Origin: Burkholderiales bacterium
GTDB taxonomy: Bacteria > Pseudomonadota > Gammaproteobacteria > Burkholderiales > Burkholderiaceae_C
Reading direction: 5' to 3'
DNA length: 64,000 nt
Assembly (NCBI GenBank): GCA_017302655.1
Contig: JAFLDE010000013.1
Location: 1-64,000 of the forward strand
This document shows, piece after piece, positions 35,878-45,218 of the stretch. The position numbers and the translations under genes are program-made. Within the stretch, counting starts at the first letter, position 1, and every line of letters begins with the position of its first letter. The notes beneath the pieces are model-generated. The model searched no databases. It was given only the letters and a program-made list of their open reading frames with translations, and was not told the DNA's origin.

Positions 35878-37092
35878 CTAGTTCAGCAAGTACTGCAGAG
35901 AGCAGCCGCTGCTGTGTGCGCGGTAGGGCGGCGAGAACTCGTTGGCCGAGCCCGTGCGGCGGTCGGCCGCCACCTGACAACTCACCATGCCGTTGCGGTC
36001 AAAGGCCCAACGAGCACTCAGGCTGGCAGCGCGGGTGCGGTCCTGGTTTCCGCGGATTTGCAAGCCAATCTCGTCGACGAAGTCTCGGCGGATTTCACTG
36101 ACCGAGGCCTGCAGGGACACCTTGGCGCTGACCTGATAGACCACTTGCATGCGCAAGCCGTCGTAGCGGCGGTTGTTACTGCTGTTGATCGTTCCAAAGA
36201 AGCTGGTGAACTCGCGCGTGTCGTCGCCGATGTCGCGCCACAGCCGGGTTTGCAGCAGCAATTTGGCGGTGGGAACCCAGGACCAGTTCAGGCTACCGCT
36301 GCTGCCTTCGTAATCCGCGGCGCTGGCCACGCTGTGCAGCGCCGTGCTGCGGCTCAAGCGCAGCGCAAACTGGTGGGCGCTGCTCGGGGTCCAGTCGGCG
36401 GACAGGTCCAGGTCTTTGCGGCGCACGCGGTCTTCCACGAAGTCGGTGCTGCCGAACACGCGGCCGAAGCGCGGGTAGGTGGCGCGCGATTGGCGCGTGG
36501 CGGCGCGCAAGCTGAGCTCGGCCGATGCCTGATAGCGCAGCCCAAGGTCGGCACTGCGCTGCGTGTACTCGAACCGGTCGTACAACGCGATGCTGAAGTC
36601 CCGACGGTTCAGCGTGAGCCCACCGTCTACCGCCCAAAGGCCGTAGAGGCCATAGCGTGCGTAGGCGCGAGCCCGGTCGTTGCGCTCAATGTTCTTCTCG
36701 GTGCTGATCGCCACATTGCCCGGGTTGAAGGGCGCCAGCGTGCGCTCAGAGCCTGCCAGCAGTTGCCCGCTCAAGCGTGATCCGCTGGCCCAGTCCCAGC
36801 TGGCACTGACACTGTGGCCGTTGTAGCCGAGCTGGCTGTTGCGCTGGTATTTGTTCTGGCTGAGGTTGGCATCAAGCTTCCAGCGCTGACGCCCCAGCCG
36901 AGCTTGTACGCCGGCCAGCAAGGTGGCGCTGCGCACGGTGTCGTCATTGGCGGCGGCATCCCCGCCCAGTCGGTAGAGGTTGCTGACCCGGGTCAGGCCG
37001 AGAGACGCACCGACATACCACGGCGCGTCGGCCGACTGTGCCTGAGCCAGGCTCCCGAACAAGAGCAGCGAACAGCCAAGGAAACGGCGCAT
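35878..37092 (-). CDS. epsL: EpsL-like outer-membrane beta-barrel protein of exopolysaccharide export
   Basis: 404 residues. MRRFLGCSLLLFGSLAQAQ is a signal peptide with cleavage after the AQA motif. The remainder is a long run of alternating amphipathic strands ending in an aromatic or hydrophobic residue (the protein ends CSLQYLLN), with Arg/Tyr-rich turns, as in large outer-membrane barrels; it fits the exopolysaccharide operon protein EpsL family. It may form part of the export route through the outer membrane. It lies five bases after the phosphotransferase gene and abuts galE. The pore function is inferred, since no member-specific motif can be checked by eye. Confidence 0.75.
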   Translation of the reverse strand: MRRFLGCSLLLFGSLAQAQSADAPWYVGASLGLTRVSNLYRLGGDAAANDDTVRSATLLAGVQARLGRQRWKLDANLSQNKYQRNSQLGYNGHSVSASWDWASGSRLSGQLLAGSERTLAPFNPGNVAISTEKNIERNDRARAYARYGLYGLWAVDGGLTLNRRDFSIALYDRFEYTQRSADLGLRYQASAELSLRAATRQSRATYPRFGRVFGSTDFVEDRVRRKDLDLSADWTPSSAHQFALRLSRSTALHSVASAADYEGSSGSLNWSWVPTAKLLLQTRLWRDIGDDTREFTSFFGTINSSNNRRYDGLRMQVVYQVSAKVSLQASVSEIRRDFVDEIGLQIRGNQDRTRAASLSARWAFDRNGMVSCQVAADRRTGSANEFSPPYRAHSSGCSLQYLLN

Positions 37093-37097
37093 CGGGT

Positions 37098-38492
37098 TCA
37101 GTAAGCGTTGCGGTCAAAAAGCACCAGCCGAACGGTGCGGACGATGATCTGCAAGTCCAGCGCCAGGGACCAGTTGCGCAGGTATTCCAGATCGTATTCG
37201 ACGCGAAGGCGCATCTTCTCCACTGTCTCCGTCTCGCCGCGCAGACCGTTGACCTGCGCCCAGCCCGTGATGCCGGGTTTGACCTTGTGCCGCACCATGT
37301 AGGCCTTGATGAGCTGCCGGTACTGCTCGTTGTGCGCCACCGCATGCGGGCGCGGGCCGACGATGCTCATGTGCCCCTGCAGCACATTGATGAACTGTGG
37401 CAGTTCGTCCAGCGAGGTGCGGCGGATGAAGGCTCCGAAGGGGGTGATGCGCGGGTCGTCCTTGGTCGCCTGCTTGACGACGCTGCCGTTGTCCATCACC
37501 CGCATGGAGCGGAACTTGTAGACCTCGATCTCCTCGCCGTCCAAACCGTTGCGGCGCTGCTTGAAGATGACTGGCCCCGGAGAGCTCAGCTTCACGCCAA
37601 TGGCCACAGCCAGCAGCAAGGGCGTGATGAGAAACAGGATCCCCAGCGAAAGCACGATATCGGCAATGCGCTTGACCAGTGCATTCGTGCCGGTGAAGGG
37701 GGTGTCGCAAATGCCTACCACCGGTACGCCATTGAGGTCACGCAGGCGGCCCTGGATGATGCTGATGCCGAACACATCGGGCACGAAGTAAAGCGAAGCG
37801 GTGGTGCCTTGAAGGTTCTCCAGCAACTTGACCAGTCGCGGCTGAGAGCCCAGCGGCAAGGTGATGTAGACCTCGCGCACGCCGTGGCGCTCGATCATGG
37901 CTGGAAGATCGTCAAGCTTGCCCAGCATGCGACCGGTGTTTGCCGTGTCCAGTCGCTCACCCAAGCGGTCGTCGAAGAAGCCGAGCAACACGCGGCCCGA
38001 GAAGGCGTCTTCTGCCAGCGCCCGCGCCACTTTGGCGCCCAGTTCCCCGGCACCGACGATGAAGATCGGGCGCCTGGCAATCGGGCGCGACGCCGACCAG
38101 CGCAGATAAATGCGCCCGATGACGATGGCGACAACCTGGATAAGGGGCGTGGCCGCCGCCCAGAACAGCAATACCTCGTTCTCGAAGTACTTCAAGCTGT
38201 TCGTGGCGTAGCCAAAGGCGCCGAGGATGGCCAAGAGGGTCAACCAGGAACCCAGCACATCCAGGATCGCACTCACGGGATGCAACAGGAAGCGGTCGCG
38301 CCCTGGAAAGGTCAGTGCGAACACCAGGAGGCACAGCACGTAGGCACTGCGCTCCACCGGCTCTTCATGCCAAGCCATGGCAGCCAGCAGCACCGCCACG
38401 ATCAACCCCGGTTCGAGGAAGGCCGCGATCAGCGACTGCACGGATTGCGGCGCGCTGTAGAAGGTGCGCTTGTAGCTTCGGTCCTCGAACAT
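37098..38492 (-). CDS. Undecaprenyl-phosphate hexose-1-phosphate transferase (WcaJ-like)
   Basis: 464 residues from MFEDRSYKRTFYSAPQS, where family similarity begins; earlier in-frame ATGs would add a basic, non-homologous leader. Four or five N-terminal membrane helices precede a CoA-binding-like domain (IFIVGAGELGAKVARAL) and the C-terminal bacterial sugar transferase domain: KRIADIVLSLGILFLITPLL, KQRRNGLDGEEIEVYKFRSM, TSLDELPQFINVLQGHMSIV then GPRP, and VKPGITGWAQVNGLRGETE. It transfers glucose- or galactose-1-phosphate to undecaprenyl phosphate and so starts repeat-unit synthesis. It heads the minus-strand operon that continues with epsL, galE, manC and rfbBDAC. Confidence 0.9.
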   Translation of the reverse strand: MFEDRSYKRTFYSAPQSVQSLIAAFLEPGLIVAVLLAAMAWHEEPVERSAYVLCLLVFALTFPGRDRFLLHPVSAILDVLGSWLTLLAILGAFGYATNSLKYFENEVLLFWAAATPLIQVVAIVIGRIYLRWSASRPIARRPIFIVGAGELGAKVARALAEDAFSGRVLLGFFDDRLGERLDTANTGRMLGKLDDLPAMIERHGVREVYITLPLGSQPRLVKLLENLQGTTASLYFVPDVFGISIIQGRLRDLNGVPVVGICDTPFTGTNALVKRIADIVLSLGILFLITPLLLAVAIGVKLSSPGPVIFKQRRNGLDGEEIEVYKFRSMRVMDNGSVVKQATKDDPRITPFGAFIRRTSLDELPQFINVLQGHMSIVGPRPHAVAHNEQYRQLIKAYMVRHKVKPGITGWAQVNGLRGETETVEKMRLRVEYDLEYLRNWSLALDLQIIVRTVRLVLFDRNAY

Positions 38493-38646
38493 GGATGGTG
38501 TCGTGCGCTGCAGTCTCCCGAATGCGGCGCTGGGCTGGAAGGGCGCGATCTGGATGCCGCGCTTGGGGCGCCGCATTGTTACGCAGGGCTTTGCTTGCGC
38601 CGTGGCAGGCGCAGGCCCGCGAATGGGGGGCGGGCAGAATGAGGGC

Positions 38647-39144
38647 ATGCCCGATTTCCCGCCTGCTTTGGCCGCCGGATTGCAAGACCGGCTGGTGCTC
38701 CTTCTCAACCATGTGCTGGGCCGCGAACCCGCCGCTCGTGAGCGGCTGCGCCCCTTGGCTGGGCAACGCTTGACGGTGCGCATTGACGGCCAACCCGCCT
38801 GGGCGCCTCAACTGCCGCCGCTTCACCTGCAGCTCACGCCGGCCGGCCTGTTCGAGCGAGCCGAGGACGACCTGCCCGCGCAGCTGGAGATCACCATCGA
38901 CACCCGCAATCCCGTGCAACTGGCCCTGTCCGCGCTGCAGGGTCAGCGCCGTGGCGTCACCGTGAGTGGCGAGGTCCAGGTGGCCAGCGCCGTGAACTGG
39001 CTGTTCGAGAACCTGCGCTGGGATCTGGGAGATGAGCTGGCCCGCGTCGTTGGCCCGGCGCCTGCTCAGATGCTGGAACAGGCGGCAGCCGGCGTGCGCG
39101 CTGCTCTCGGCAAGTTGCTCGCGCCGCGCGGATCAGGCCGCTGA
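38647..39144 (+). CDS. ubiJ: UbiJ-like SCP2-domain ubiquinone biosynthesis accessory factor
   Basis: 165 residues from [16 protein letters not shown], with GAGGG-like purine-rich sequence just upstream; a longer frame reaching 38491 is not supported. The protein has an SCP2 sterol-carrier-like core ([35 protein letters not shown]) and a C-terminal helix, matching UbiJ, which binds ubiquinone intermediates in the Ubi metabolon. The stop overlaps the first base of the ubiB start (TGATG), and ubiJ-ubiB linkage is the standard arrangement. It diverges from the phosphotransferase gene across a 154-base gap. Confidence 0.85.
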   Translation: MPDFPPALAAGLQDRLVLLLNHVLGREPAARERLRPLAGQRLTVRIDGQPAWAPQLPPLHLQLTPAGLFERAEDDLPAQLEITIDTRNPVQLALSALQGQRRGVTVSGEVQVASAVNWLFENLRWDLGDELARVVGPAPAQMLEQAAAGVRAALGKLLAPRGSGR

Positions 39145-40706
39145 TGCGACCGCGCAATCTGCTGCGCGCGCTGGTCATCGCTTGGACCTTTGCGCGCTTC
39201 GGTCTCGATGATCTGGCGCTGTCCGGCCTCAAGCAACACCGCCGCGCGCGCTGGCTGCGAAGCCTGATCCGCTTTGGCCGAAGCTTCGAGCAGCCGCGGG
39301 GCGAACGGCTGCGGCTGGCACTCGAACGTCTCGGCCCGATTTTTGTGAAATTTGGTCAAGTGTTGTCCACGCGCCGCGATTTGGTGCCGCCCGACATCGC
39401 TGACGAACTGGCCAAGTTGCAGGACCGCGTGCCCCCCTTCCCGGCAGACGAGAGTCGCCGGCTGGTGGAAAAGGCGCTGCGCGCGCCCGTCGAGCAGCAT
39501 TTCGAGCGTTTCGACCCTGAGCCGGTGGCCAGCGCTTCGATTGCCCAGGTGCACTTTGCCCGCCTGCGCGACGGACGCGAGGTGGCCGTGAAGGTGCTGC
39601 GCCCCGGCATGCTGGATGTCATCGACGACGACCTGGCGCTGCTGCGCTGGCTGGCCGGTTGGGTCGAGCGACTTTCCGCCGACGGTCGCCGGCTCAAGCC
39701 CCGCGAGGTGGTGGCCGAGTTCGACATGTACCTGCACGACGAACTCGACCTGGTGCGGGAGGCCGCCAACGCGGCGCAGCTGCGGCGCAACATGAGCGGG
39801 CTGGACCTGGTGCTGGTGCCCGAGATGATCTGGTCGCTGTGCACGCCGCAGGTCATCGTCATGGAGCGCATGCAGGGCCTGCCGATCAGCCAGGTCGAGC
39901 GCCTGCGCGAGGCCGGCGTGGACATCGCCAAGCTGGCGCGCGACGGCGTCACCATCTTCTTCACCCAGGTCTTCCGCGACGGGTTCTTCCACGCCGACAT
40001 GCACCCGGGCAACATCCTGGTGAGCACGGCGCCCGAGACCTTTCAGCGCTACATCGCGCTCGACTTCGGCATCGTCGGCACGCTCTCCGAGTTCGACAAG
40101 GAATACCTGGCGCAGAACTTCATCGCCTTCTTCCGGCGGGACTACAAGCGCGTGGCCGAGCTGCACGTGGAGAGCGGCTGGGTGCCCAAGAACACGCGGG
40201 TTGATGCGCTGGAAGCGGCCGTACGCACGGTCTGCGAGCCGCATTTCGACCGACCGCTCAAGGACATCTCGCTCGGTCAGGTCTTGATGCGCCTGTTCCA
40301 GACCAGCCGCCGCTTCAACGTCGAGATCCAGCCCCAGTTGGTGCTGCTGCAGAAGACCCTGCTCAACGTCGAGGGTCTGGGCCGCCAGTTGGACCCGGAG
40401 CTGGACCTCTGGCGCACCGCCAAGCCCTTTCTGGAGCGCTGGATGGACGAGCAGGTCGGTGCACGCGCCTTCATGAAGGTGGTGCAGAAGGAGGCGCCGC
40501 GCTTCGCCCCCTTCCTGCCCGAACTGCCGCGCCTGCTGCACGACGCGCTGAAGAGCCAGGCGCAGCGCCAGCCGGACGCCCAGATGCAGGCCTTGGTGGA
40601 CGAAATGCGGCGCACCAACCGCTTGCTGGCCAGCGTGCTGTGGGCACTGGCGGGCTTCGCGCTGGGCGCGCTAGCAATGCACCTGCTCACCCGGCTGGGG
40701 GGCTGA
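39144..40706 (+). CDS. ubiB: Ubiquinone biosynthesis protein UbiB (ABC1/ADCK kinase-like)
   Basis: 520 residues. The family KxGQ element is [14 protein letters not shown], the Ala-rich loop that replaces the kinase Gly-loop is [15 protein letters not shown], and VAVKVLRPG provides the lysine. [13 protein letters not shown] and [14 protein letters not shown] are the catalytic and metal-binding loops. A C-terminal membrane helix ([20 protein letters not shown]) anchors it. UbiB is an ATPase needed for coenzyme Q synthesis and may extract lipid intermediates from the membrane. It overlaps ubiJ by one base. Confidence 0.95.
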   Translation: MRPRNLLRALVIAWTFARFGLDDLALSGLKQHRRARWLRSLIRFGRSFEQPRGERLRLALERLGPIFVKFGQVLSTRRDLVPPDIADELAKLQDRVPPFPADESRRLVEKALRAPVEQHFERFDPEPVASASIAQVHFARLRDGREVAVKVLRPGMLDVIDDDLALLRWLAGWVERLSADGRRLKPREVVAEFDMYLHDELDLVREAANAAQLRRNMSGLDLVLVPEMIWSLCTPQVIVMERMQGLPISQVERLREAGVDIAKLARDGVTIFFTQVFRDGFFHADMHPGNILVSTAPETFQRYIALDFGIVGTLSEFDKEYLAQNFIAFFRRDYKRVAELHVESGWVPKNTRVDALEAAVRTVCEPHFDRPLKDISLGQVLMRLFQTSRRFNVEIQPQLVLLQKTLLNVEGLGRQLDPELDLWRTAKPFLERWMDEQVGARAFMKVVQKEAPRFAPFLPELPRLLHDALKSQAQRQPDAQMQALVDEMRRTNRLLASVLWALAGFALGALAMHLLTRLGG

Positions 40707-40784
40707 CTCCAGTCAGCCAGGGTGGAGCGGGGCCCTGCGCCTTTACACTCGCGCGCTTTGCCCGAACCTGCCTGGAGTGCGTCC

Positions 40785-42269
40785 GTGCTGATCACCTTCG
40801 TTGCCGTCTATTTGCTGATCACCATCGGCATTGGCCTCTTGGCCGCGCGGCGCGTGCACAACGCCAAGGACTACCTCGTCGCGGGCCGCAGCTTGCCGCT
40901 GTACATGAATGTGGCCACGGTGTTCGCGACCTGGTTCGGTGCCGAGACGGTCCTGGCCGTCAGCGCGACCTTTGCCATGGATGGTTTGTCCGGCATTCCC
41001 GGCGACCCCTTCGGCGCCACGGCAGCCCTGATGCTCGCGGCGCTGCTTTTCGCTCGCTTGTTCTACCGCCTGAACCTGCTGACCATCGGCGACTTCTACA
41101 AGAAGCGCTATGGCCGCACGGTCGAGGTGTTCACCAGTTTGGCCATTGCGCTGTCCTACCTCGGTTGGTCGGCGGCACAGATGACAGCCCTCGGTCTGGT
41201 CATCCAGGTGCTCAGTGGCGGCGCGCTGGAGCTCAACCAAGCGATCCTGATCGGCGCCAGCGTGGTGCTGATTTACACGCTCTTCGGCGGCATGTGGTCG
41301 GTCGCGTTCACCGATCTGTTCCAGACCGTGATCATCGTCATCGGGCTGTCCTTGGTGGCCGGCCTGGTGGCTCAAATGGCGGGTGGATTCGACGTGGTCT
41401 GGAGCCATGCCGTGGAGGCAGGCAAACTGAACCTGGTACCGCCCGAGGCCGATGGGGCGGCCATCCTGGCCTTGTTGGCTGCCTTCCTGACGGTGGCCTT
41501 TGGTTCGGTGCCGCAGCAGGATGTCTTTCAGCGCATGACCAGTGCCAAGGACGAGAAGACCGCCGTGCGCGGCACCGTCATCGGCGCCTTGGCGTACTTC
41601 ATGTTCGCCTTCATCCCCATCTTCATCGCCTACGCGGCGCTGGTGATGGACCCGAGCCTCTCGGCCCTGTTCGGCGATGAGGACGGCCGCGTCGTGCAGC
41701 GCATCCTGCCCGACCTCGTGCTGTCCAAGATGCCGATGTGGGCACAGGTGATGTTCTTCGGTGCCTTGCTGTCGGCCATCCTGTCCACCGCCAGCGGCAC
41801 CCTGCTGGCGCCGACGGCCACTTTCACCGAAAACGTCATCAAGCCCTTCGCCCCGCACCTGAACGACAAGCAGTTCCTGCTCTTGCTGCGGGTGGTGCTG
41901 GTTTGTTTCACCCTGGGGGTGCTGGTGTTCGCACTGAACTCGCGCTCCACCATGTACGAGATGGTGCTGAACGCCTACAAGGTGACCCTGGTGGCGGCCT
42001 TCGTGCCGCTGTTCGCCGGGGCTTTCTGGAAGCGAGCCAACACGCAGGGCGCACTGGCCTCCATCGTGCTGGGCCTGACGGCGTGGATCACGGCGGAGTT
42101 CACGGCCGCTGACGCGCTGATTCCGCCTCAGCTCGTCGGATTTGCCTTCTCGCTGCTGGGCATGCTGCTAGGCACCTTGGCGCCGAGCGTCATCAAGCCT
42201 GCTGGCCATTCGATTGCCGCGGCCATTGCCGCCGAAGAACGTGCCGCTGCCCGACATGCACATCACTGA
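40785..42269 (+). CDS. Sodium:solute symporter family protein
   Basis: 494 residues from the GTG at 40785 (VLITFVAVYLLITIGIG), with GGAG seven bases before it; an upstream in-frame ATG at 40722 adds a non-hydrophobic leader. About 13 membrane helices are visible, and VHNAKDYLVAGRSLPLYMNV plus VFATWFGAETVLAVSATF match the SSS (TC 2.A.21) family Na+ site region. FGSVPQQDVFQRMTSAKDEK is the other conserved loop. The substrate (carboxylate, amino acid or sugar) cannot be told. It sits between ubiB and fmdB with short gaps and no regulator. Confidence 0.87.
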   Translation: MLITFVAVYLLITIGIGLLAARRVHNAKDYLVAGRSLPLYMNVATVFATWFGAETVLAVSATFAMDGLSGIPGDPFGATAALMLAALLFARLFYRLNLLTIGDFYKKRYGRTVEVFTSLAIALSYLGWSAAQMTALGLVIQVLSGGALELNQAILIGASVVLIYTLFGGMWSVAFTDLFQTVIIVIGLSLVAGLVAQMAGGFDVVWSHAVEAGKLNLVPPEADGAAILALLAAFLTVAFGSVPQQDVFQRMTSAKDEKTAVRGTVIGALAYFMFAFIPIFIAYAALVMDPSLSALFGDEDGRVVQRILPDLVLSKMPMWAQVMFFGALLSAILSTASGTLLAPTATFTENVIKPFAPHLNDKQFLLLLRVVLVCFTLGVLVFALNSRSTMYEMVLNAYKVTLVAAFVPLFAGAFWKRANTQGALASIVLGLTAWITAEFTAADALIPPQLVGFAFSLLGMLLGTLAPSVIKPAGHSIAAAIAAEERAAARHAHH

Positions 42270-42277
42270 GGACCACC

Positions 42278-42568
42278 ATGCCGATCTACGCCTATCGCTG
42301 TGACGCCTGCGGCCACACCAAGGACGTGCTGCAAAAGCTCTCTGACGCCCCGCTGACCACTTGCCCGGCCTGTGGGGCCGAGGCCTTCAGCAAGCAACTC
42401 ACCGCTGCCGGCTTCCAGCTGAAGGGCTCGGGCTGGTACGCGACCGACTTCAAGGGCGGAACCACTCCCGCCAAGGCCGAAGAGAAGGCCAAGGCTGACG
42501 CGCCGGCCACAGCAGCCGCGCCGGCTGCCCCAGCCTGCGGCGCCGGCGCCTGCCCGGCCTGCGAGTGA
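42278..42568 (+). CDS. FmdB family zinc-ribbon protein
   Basis: 96 residues. MPIYAYRCDACGHTKDVLQK followed by LTTCPACGAEAFSKQLTAAG is the FmdB/putative regulatory zinc ribbon, with two CxxC pairs (residues about 8-11 and 31-34). The tail is Ala-rich and ends with CGAGACPACE, two further cysteine pairs that may add a metal site. Function is unknown; FmdB was first described as a regulator of formamidase. GAGGA precedes the ATG. The stop overlaps the GTG start of the DUF502 gene, a linkage seen widely in betaproteobacteria upstream of aspS. Confidence 0.9.
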   Translation: MPIYAYRCDACGHTKDVLQKLSDAPLTTCPACGAEAFSKQLTAAGFQLKGSGWYATDFKGGTTPAKAEEKAKADAPATAAAPAAPACGAGACPACE

Positions 42569-43260
42569 ACGACGGCGTGATGGCCCTGCTGCGCAAATAC
42601 CTGATCGCCGGCCTGCTGGTCTGGCTGCCGCTGGCCGTCACGATCTCCGTCTTGCTCTGGGTGCTGGGCCTGATGGACGGCATCTTTGCTGTGCTGGTGA
42701 ATGCCGCTGCCACGGTGTTGCCCCTGGACTCGGGGGTCGCGCTCGGCAAGCTCAAGGCCATTCCCGGGCTGGGTGTCATCACCTTGCTGCTCTTGCTGGT
42801 GGGCACGGGCGTGTTCGCCACCAACGTGCTTGGCCAATGGTGGCTGCACCGCTGGGACAAGGTGCTGCACCGCGTGCCCATCGTCAAGAGCATCTACAGC
42901 TCGGTCAAGCAGGTCAGCGACACCCTGTTCTCCAGCAAGGGCAACGCCTTCCGCGAGGCGGTGCTGGTCGAGTACCCGCGGCAGGGGGCCTGGACCATCG
43001 CCTTCGTCACGGGCACGCCGGCCGCGGAAGTGGCGCCGCTGCTGGGCAATGGCGAGCCGCATGTATCCATCTACGTGCCCACGACGCCCAACCCCACCTC
43101 GGGCTTCTTCCTGATGGTGCCGCGCAGCCAGCTGCGACCGCTGACGATGAGCGTGGACGCCGCGCTCAAGCACATCATTTCCATGGGTGTGGTGGCGCCC
43201 TCGGCCGTGCCGCGAAATTCGGCCGAACAAAGCCCGGCCGGCCGAAATCCGGCCGGCTGA
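42565..43260 (+). CDS. DUF502 family membrane protein
   Basis: 231 residues from a GTG overlapping the fmdB stop. Two N-terminal membrane helices (LIAGLLVWLPLAVTISVLLW and VITLLLLLVGTGVFATNVL) are followed by a conserved domain with VLHRVPIVKSIYSSVKQ and VSIYVPTTPNPTSGFFLMVP, the hallmark of DUF502. Function is not known. It is placed between fmdB and aspS, as in many relatives. The C-terminal 20 residues are Ser/Ala/Pro-rich and poorly conserved in appearance. Confidence 0.88.
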   Translation: MNDGVMALLRKYLIAGLLVWLPLAVTISVLLWVLGLMDGIFAVLVNAAATVLPLDSGVALGKLKAIPGLGVITLLLLLVGTGVFATNVLGQWWLHRWDKVLHRVPIVKSIYSSVKQVSDTLFSSKGNAFREAVLVEYPRQGAWTIAFVTGTPAAEVAPLLGNGEPHVSIYVPTTPNPTSGFFLMVPRSQLRPLTMSVDAALKHIISMGVVAPSAVPRNSAEQSPAGRNPAG

Positions 43261-43349
43261 GTCCGTTGGCGACGGACGCAGCCTGGTCGATCGCCCCACC
43301 CCCTTTTCCATGAATGCAAGCCGGCGAGCCGCCGGCACGGAGTACTGAG

Positions 43350-45140
43350 ATGCGAACGAGTTATTGCGGTGATGTGAGCGAGGCCCTGCTGGGCCAGGAC
43401 GTGACCCTGATGGGCTGGGCGCACCGCCGCCGCGACCATGGCGGCGTCATCTTCATCGACCTGCGCGACCGCCAGGGCCTGGTGCAGATCGTCTGCGACC
43501 CGGATCGCGCCGAGATGTTCAAGACCGCAGAGGGCGTGCGGGGCGAGTTCTGCCTGCAGGTCAAGGGCAAGGTGCGCGCCCGCCCGGCCGGCACCGAGAA
43601 CGCCAACCTGGTCAGCGGCAAGATCGAGGTGCTCTGCCACGAGCTCACCGTGCTCAACCCCAGCGTCACGCCGCCCTTCCAGCTGGACGACGAGAACCTC
43701 AGCGAGACCACCCGCCTCACGCATCGCGTGCTCGACCTGCGTCGCCCCGCGATGCAGAAGAACATGATGCTGCGCTACCGCGTGGCCATGCTGGTGCGCA
43801 ACTACCTGGACAAGCTCGGCTTCATCGACGTGGAAACGCCGATGCTGACCAAGAGCACGCCCGAGGGTGCGCGCGACTACCTGGTGCCCTCCCGCGTGCA
43901 CGACGGCCAGTTCTTCGCGCTGCCGCAGTCGCCCCAGCTCTTCAAGCAGCTGCTGATGGTGGCGGGCTTCGACCGCTACTACCAGATCACCAAGTGCTTC
44001 CGCGACGAAGACCTGCGCGCCGACCGCCAGCCCGAGTTCACGCAGATCGATATCGAGACCAGCTTCCTGACCGAGGAGGAGATCCGCTCGATGTTCGAGG
44101 GCATGATCCGTCACGTGTTCCAGGAGGCGATGGGCGTGGATCTGGGCGACTACCCGGTGATGCCTTACGCCGAAGCCATGCACCGCTTCGGCTCGGACAA
44201 GCCGGACCTGCGCGTCAAGCTCGAATTCACCGAGCTGACCGACTGCATGAAGGACGTGGACTTCAAGGTCTTCAGCGGCCCGGCCACCACCCCGGGTGGC
44301 CGCGTGGTGGCCCTGCGCGTGCCGGGTGGTTCGGAGATCTCCCGCGGTGAGATCGACGCCTACACCGAGTTCGTGAAGATCTACGGCGCCAAGGGCCTGG
44401 CCTGGATCAAGGTCAACGAGGTGGCCAAGGGTCGCGACGGCCTGCAGTCGCCCATCGTGAAGAACCTGCACGACGCCGCGCTGAACGAAGTGCTCCAGCG
44501 GAGCGGCGCCCAGGATGGCGACATCCTGTTCTTCGGCGCCGACAAGGCCAAGGTCGTCAACGACGCCATCGGTGCGCTGCGCATCAAGATCGGCCACAGC
44601 GACTTCGCCAAGGCCAAGGGCCTGTTCGAAGACCGTTGGGCGCCGCTGTGGGTGGTGGACTTCCCGATGTTCGAGTACGACGATGAAGGCAAGCGCTGGA
44701 ACGCCGTGCACCACCCCTTCACCGCGCCGAAGGATGGCCATGAGGACCTGATGACCAGCGATCCCGGCGCCTGCATCGCCAAGGGCTACGACATGGTGCT
44801 CAACGGCTGGGAGCTCGGCGGCGGTTCGGTGCGGATTCACCGCGCCGACGTGCAGTCCAAAGTCTTCGCGGCGCTCAATCTCAGTGAGGAAGACCAGCGC
44901 ATCAAGTTCGGCTTCCTGCTCGACGCACTGCAGTACGGCGCGCCGCCGCACGGCGGCCTGGCCTTCGGCCTGGATCGCCTGATCACCCTGATGACCAAGG
45001 CCGAGTCGATCCGCGATGTGATCGCCTTCCCCAAGACCCAGCGTGCGCAATGCCTGCTCACCGGCGCGCCCAGCCTGGTCGACGAAAAGCAGCTGCGCGA
45101 ACTGCACATCCGCCTGCGCAACCCGGCGCCTGCGGCTTGA
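43350..45140 (+). CDS. aspS: Aspartyl-tRNA synthetase (probably non-discriminating)
   Basis: 596 residues from [16 protein letters not shown] with ACGGAG nine bases upstream; an in-frame ATG at 43314 is less likely. It is a bacterial-type AspRS: N-terminal OB fold, then [18 protein letters not shown] (motif 1 region), [19 protein letters not shown] (motif 2) and [10 protein letters not shown] (motif 3), with the GAD insertion between. His30 (RRRDHGG) and Gly81 (RARPAGTEN) correspond to residues tied to relaxed anticodon recognition in Pseudomonas AspRS, so it probably charges both tRNA-Asp and tRNA-Asn, with GatCAB amidating the latter. It is followed by a strong terminator. Confidence 0.95.
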   Translation: MRTSYCGDVSEALLGQDVTLMGWAHRRRDHGGVIFIDLRDRQGLVQIVCDPDRAEMFKTAEGVRGEFCLQVKGKVRARPAGTENANLVSGKIEVLCHELTVLNPSVTPPFQLDDENLSETTRLTHRVLDLRRPAMQKNMMLRYRVAMLVRNYLDKLGFIDVETPMLTKSTPEGARDYLVPSRVHDGQFFALPQSPQLFKQLLMVAGFDRYYQITKCFRDEDLRADRQPEFTQIDIETSFLTEEEIRSMFEGMIRHVFQEAMGVDLGDYPVMPYAEAMHRFGSDKPDLRVKLEFTELTDCMKDVDFKVFSGPATTPGGRVVALRVPGGSEISRGEIDAYTEFVKIYGAKGLAWIKVNEVAKGRDGLQSPIVKNLHDAALNEVLQRSGAQDGDILFFGADKAKVVNDAIGALRIKIGHSDFAKAKGLFEDRWAPLWVVDFPMFEYDDEGKRWNAVHHPFTAPKDGHEDLMTSDPGACIAKGYDMVLNGWELGGGSVRIHRADVQSKVFAALNLSEEDQRIKFGFLLDALQYGAPPHGGLAFGLDRLITLMTKAESIRDVIAFPKTQRAQCLLTGAPSLVDEKQLRELHIRLRNPAPAA

Positions 45141-45162
45141 TCGCTGGCATGCACCACACCCA

Positions 45163-45185
45163 GGGCAGCTTCGGCTGCCCTTTTT
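45163..45185 (+). terminator. Rho-independent terminator after aspS
   Basis: A perfect seven-base stem GGGCAGC / GCTGCCC closed by a TTCG tetraloop is followed at once by TTTTTC. It lies 22 bases after the aspS stop and before the CsgG-like gene, so the fmdB-DUF502-aspS transcript should end here. Confidence 0.93.
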
Positions 45186-45218
45186 CTTGCCTGTAAGCAA
45201 ATCCAACGGAGGTCCACC

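Noticed and set aside
38592..38607. Possible sigma-54 promoter for the phosphotransferase/epsL operon (TGCCACGGCGCAAGCA on the minus strand)
   Set aside because: Spacing is right, but the essential -24 GG is GC, so sigma-54 recognition is unlikely.
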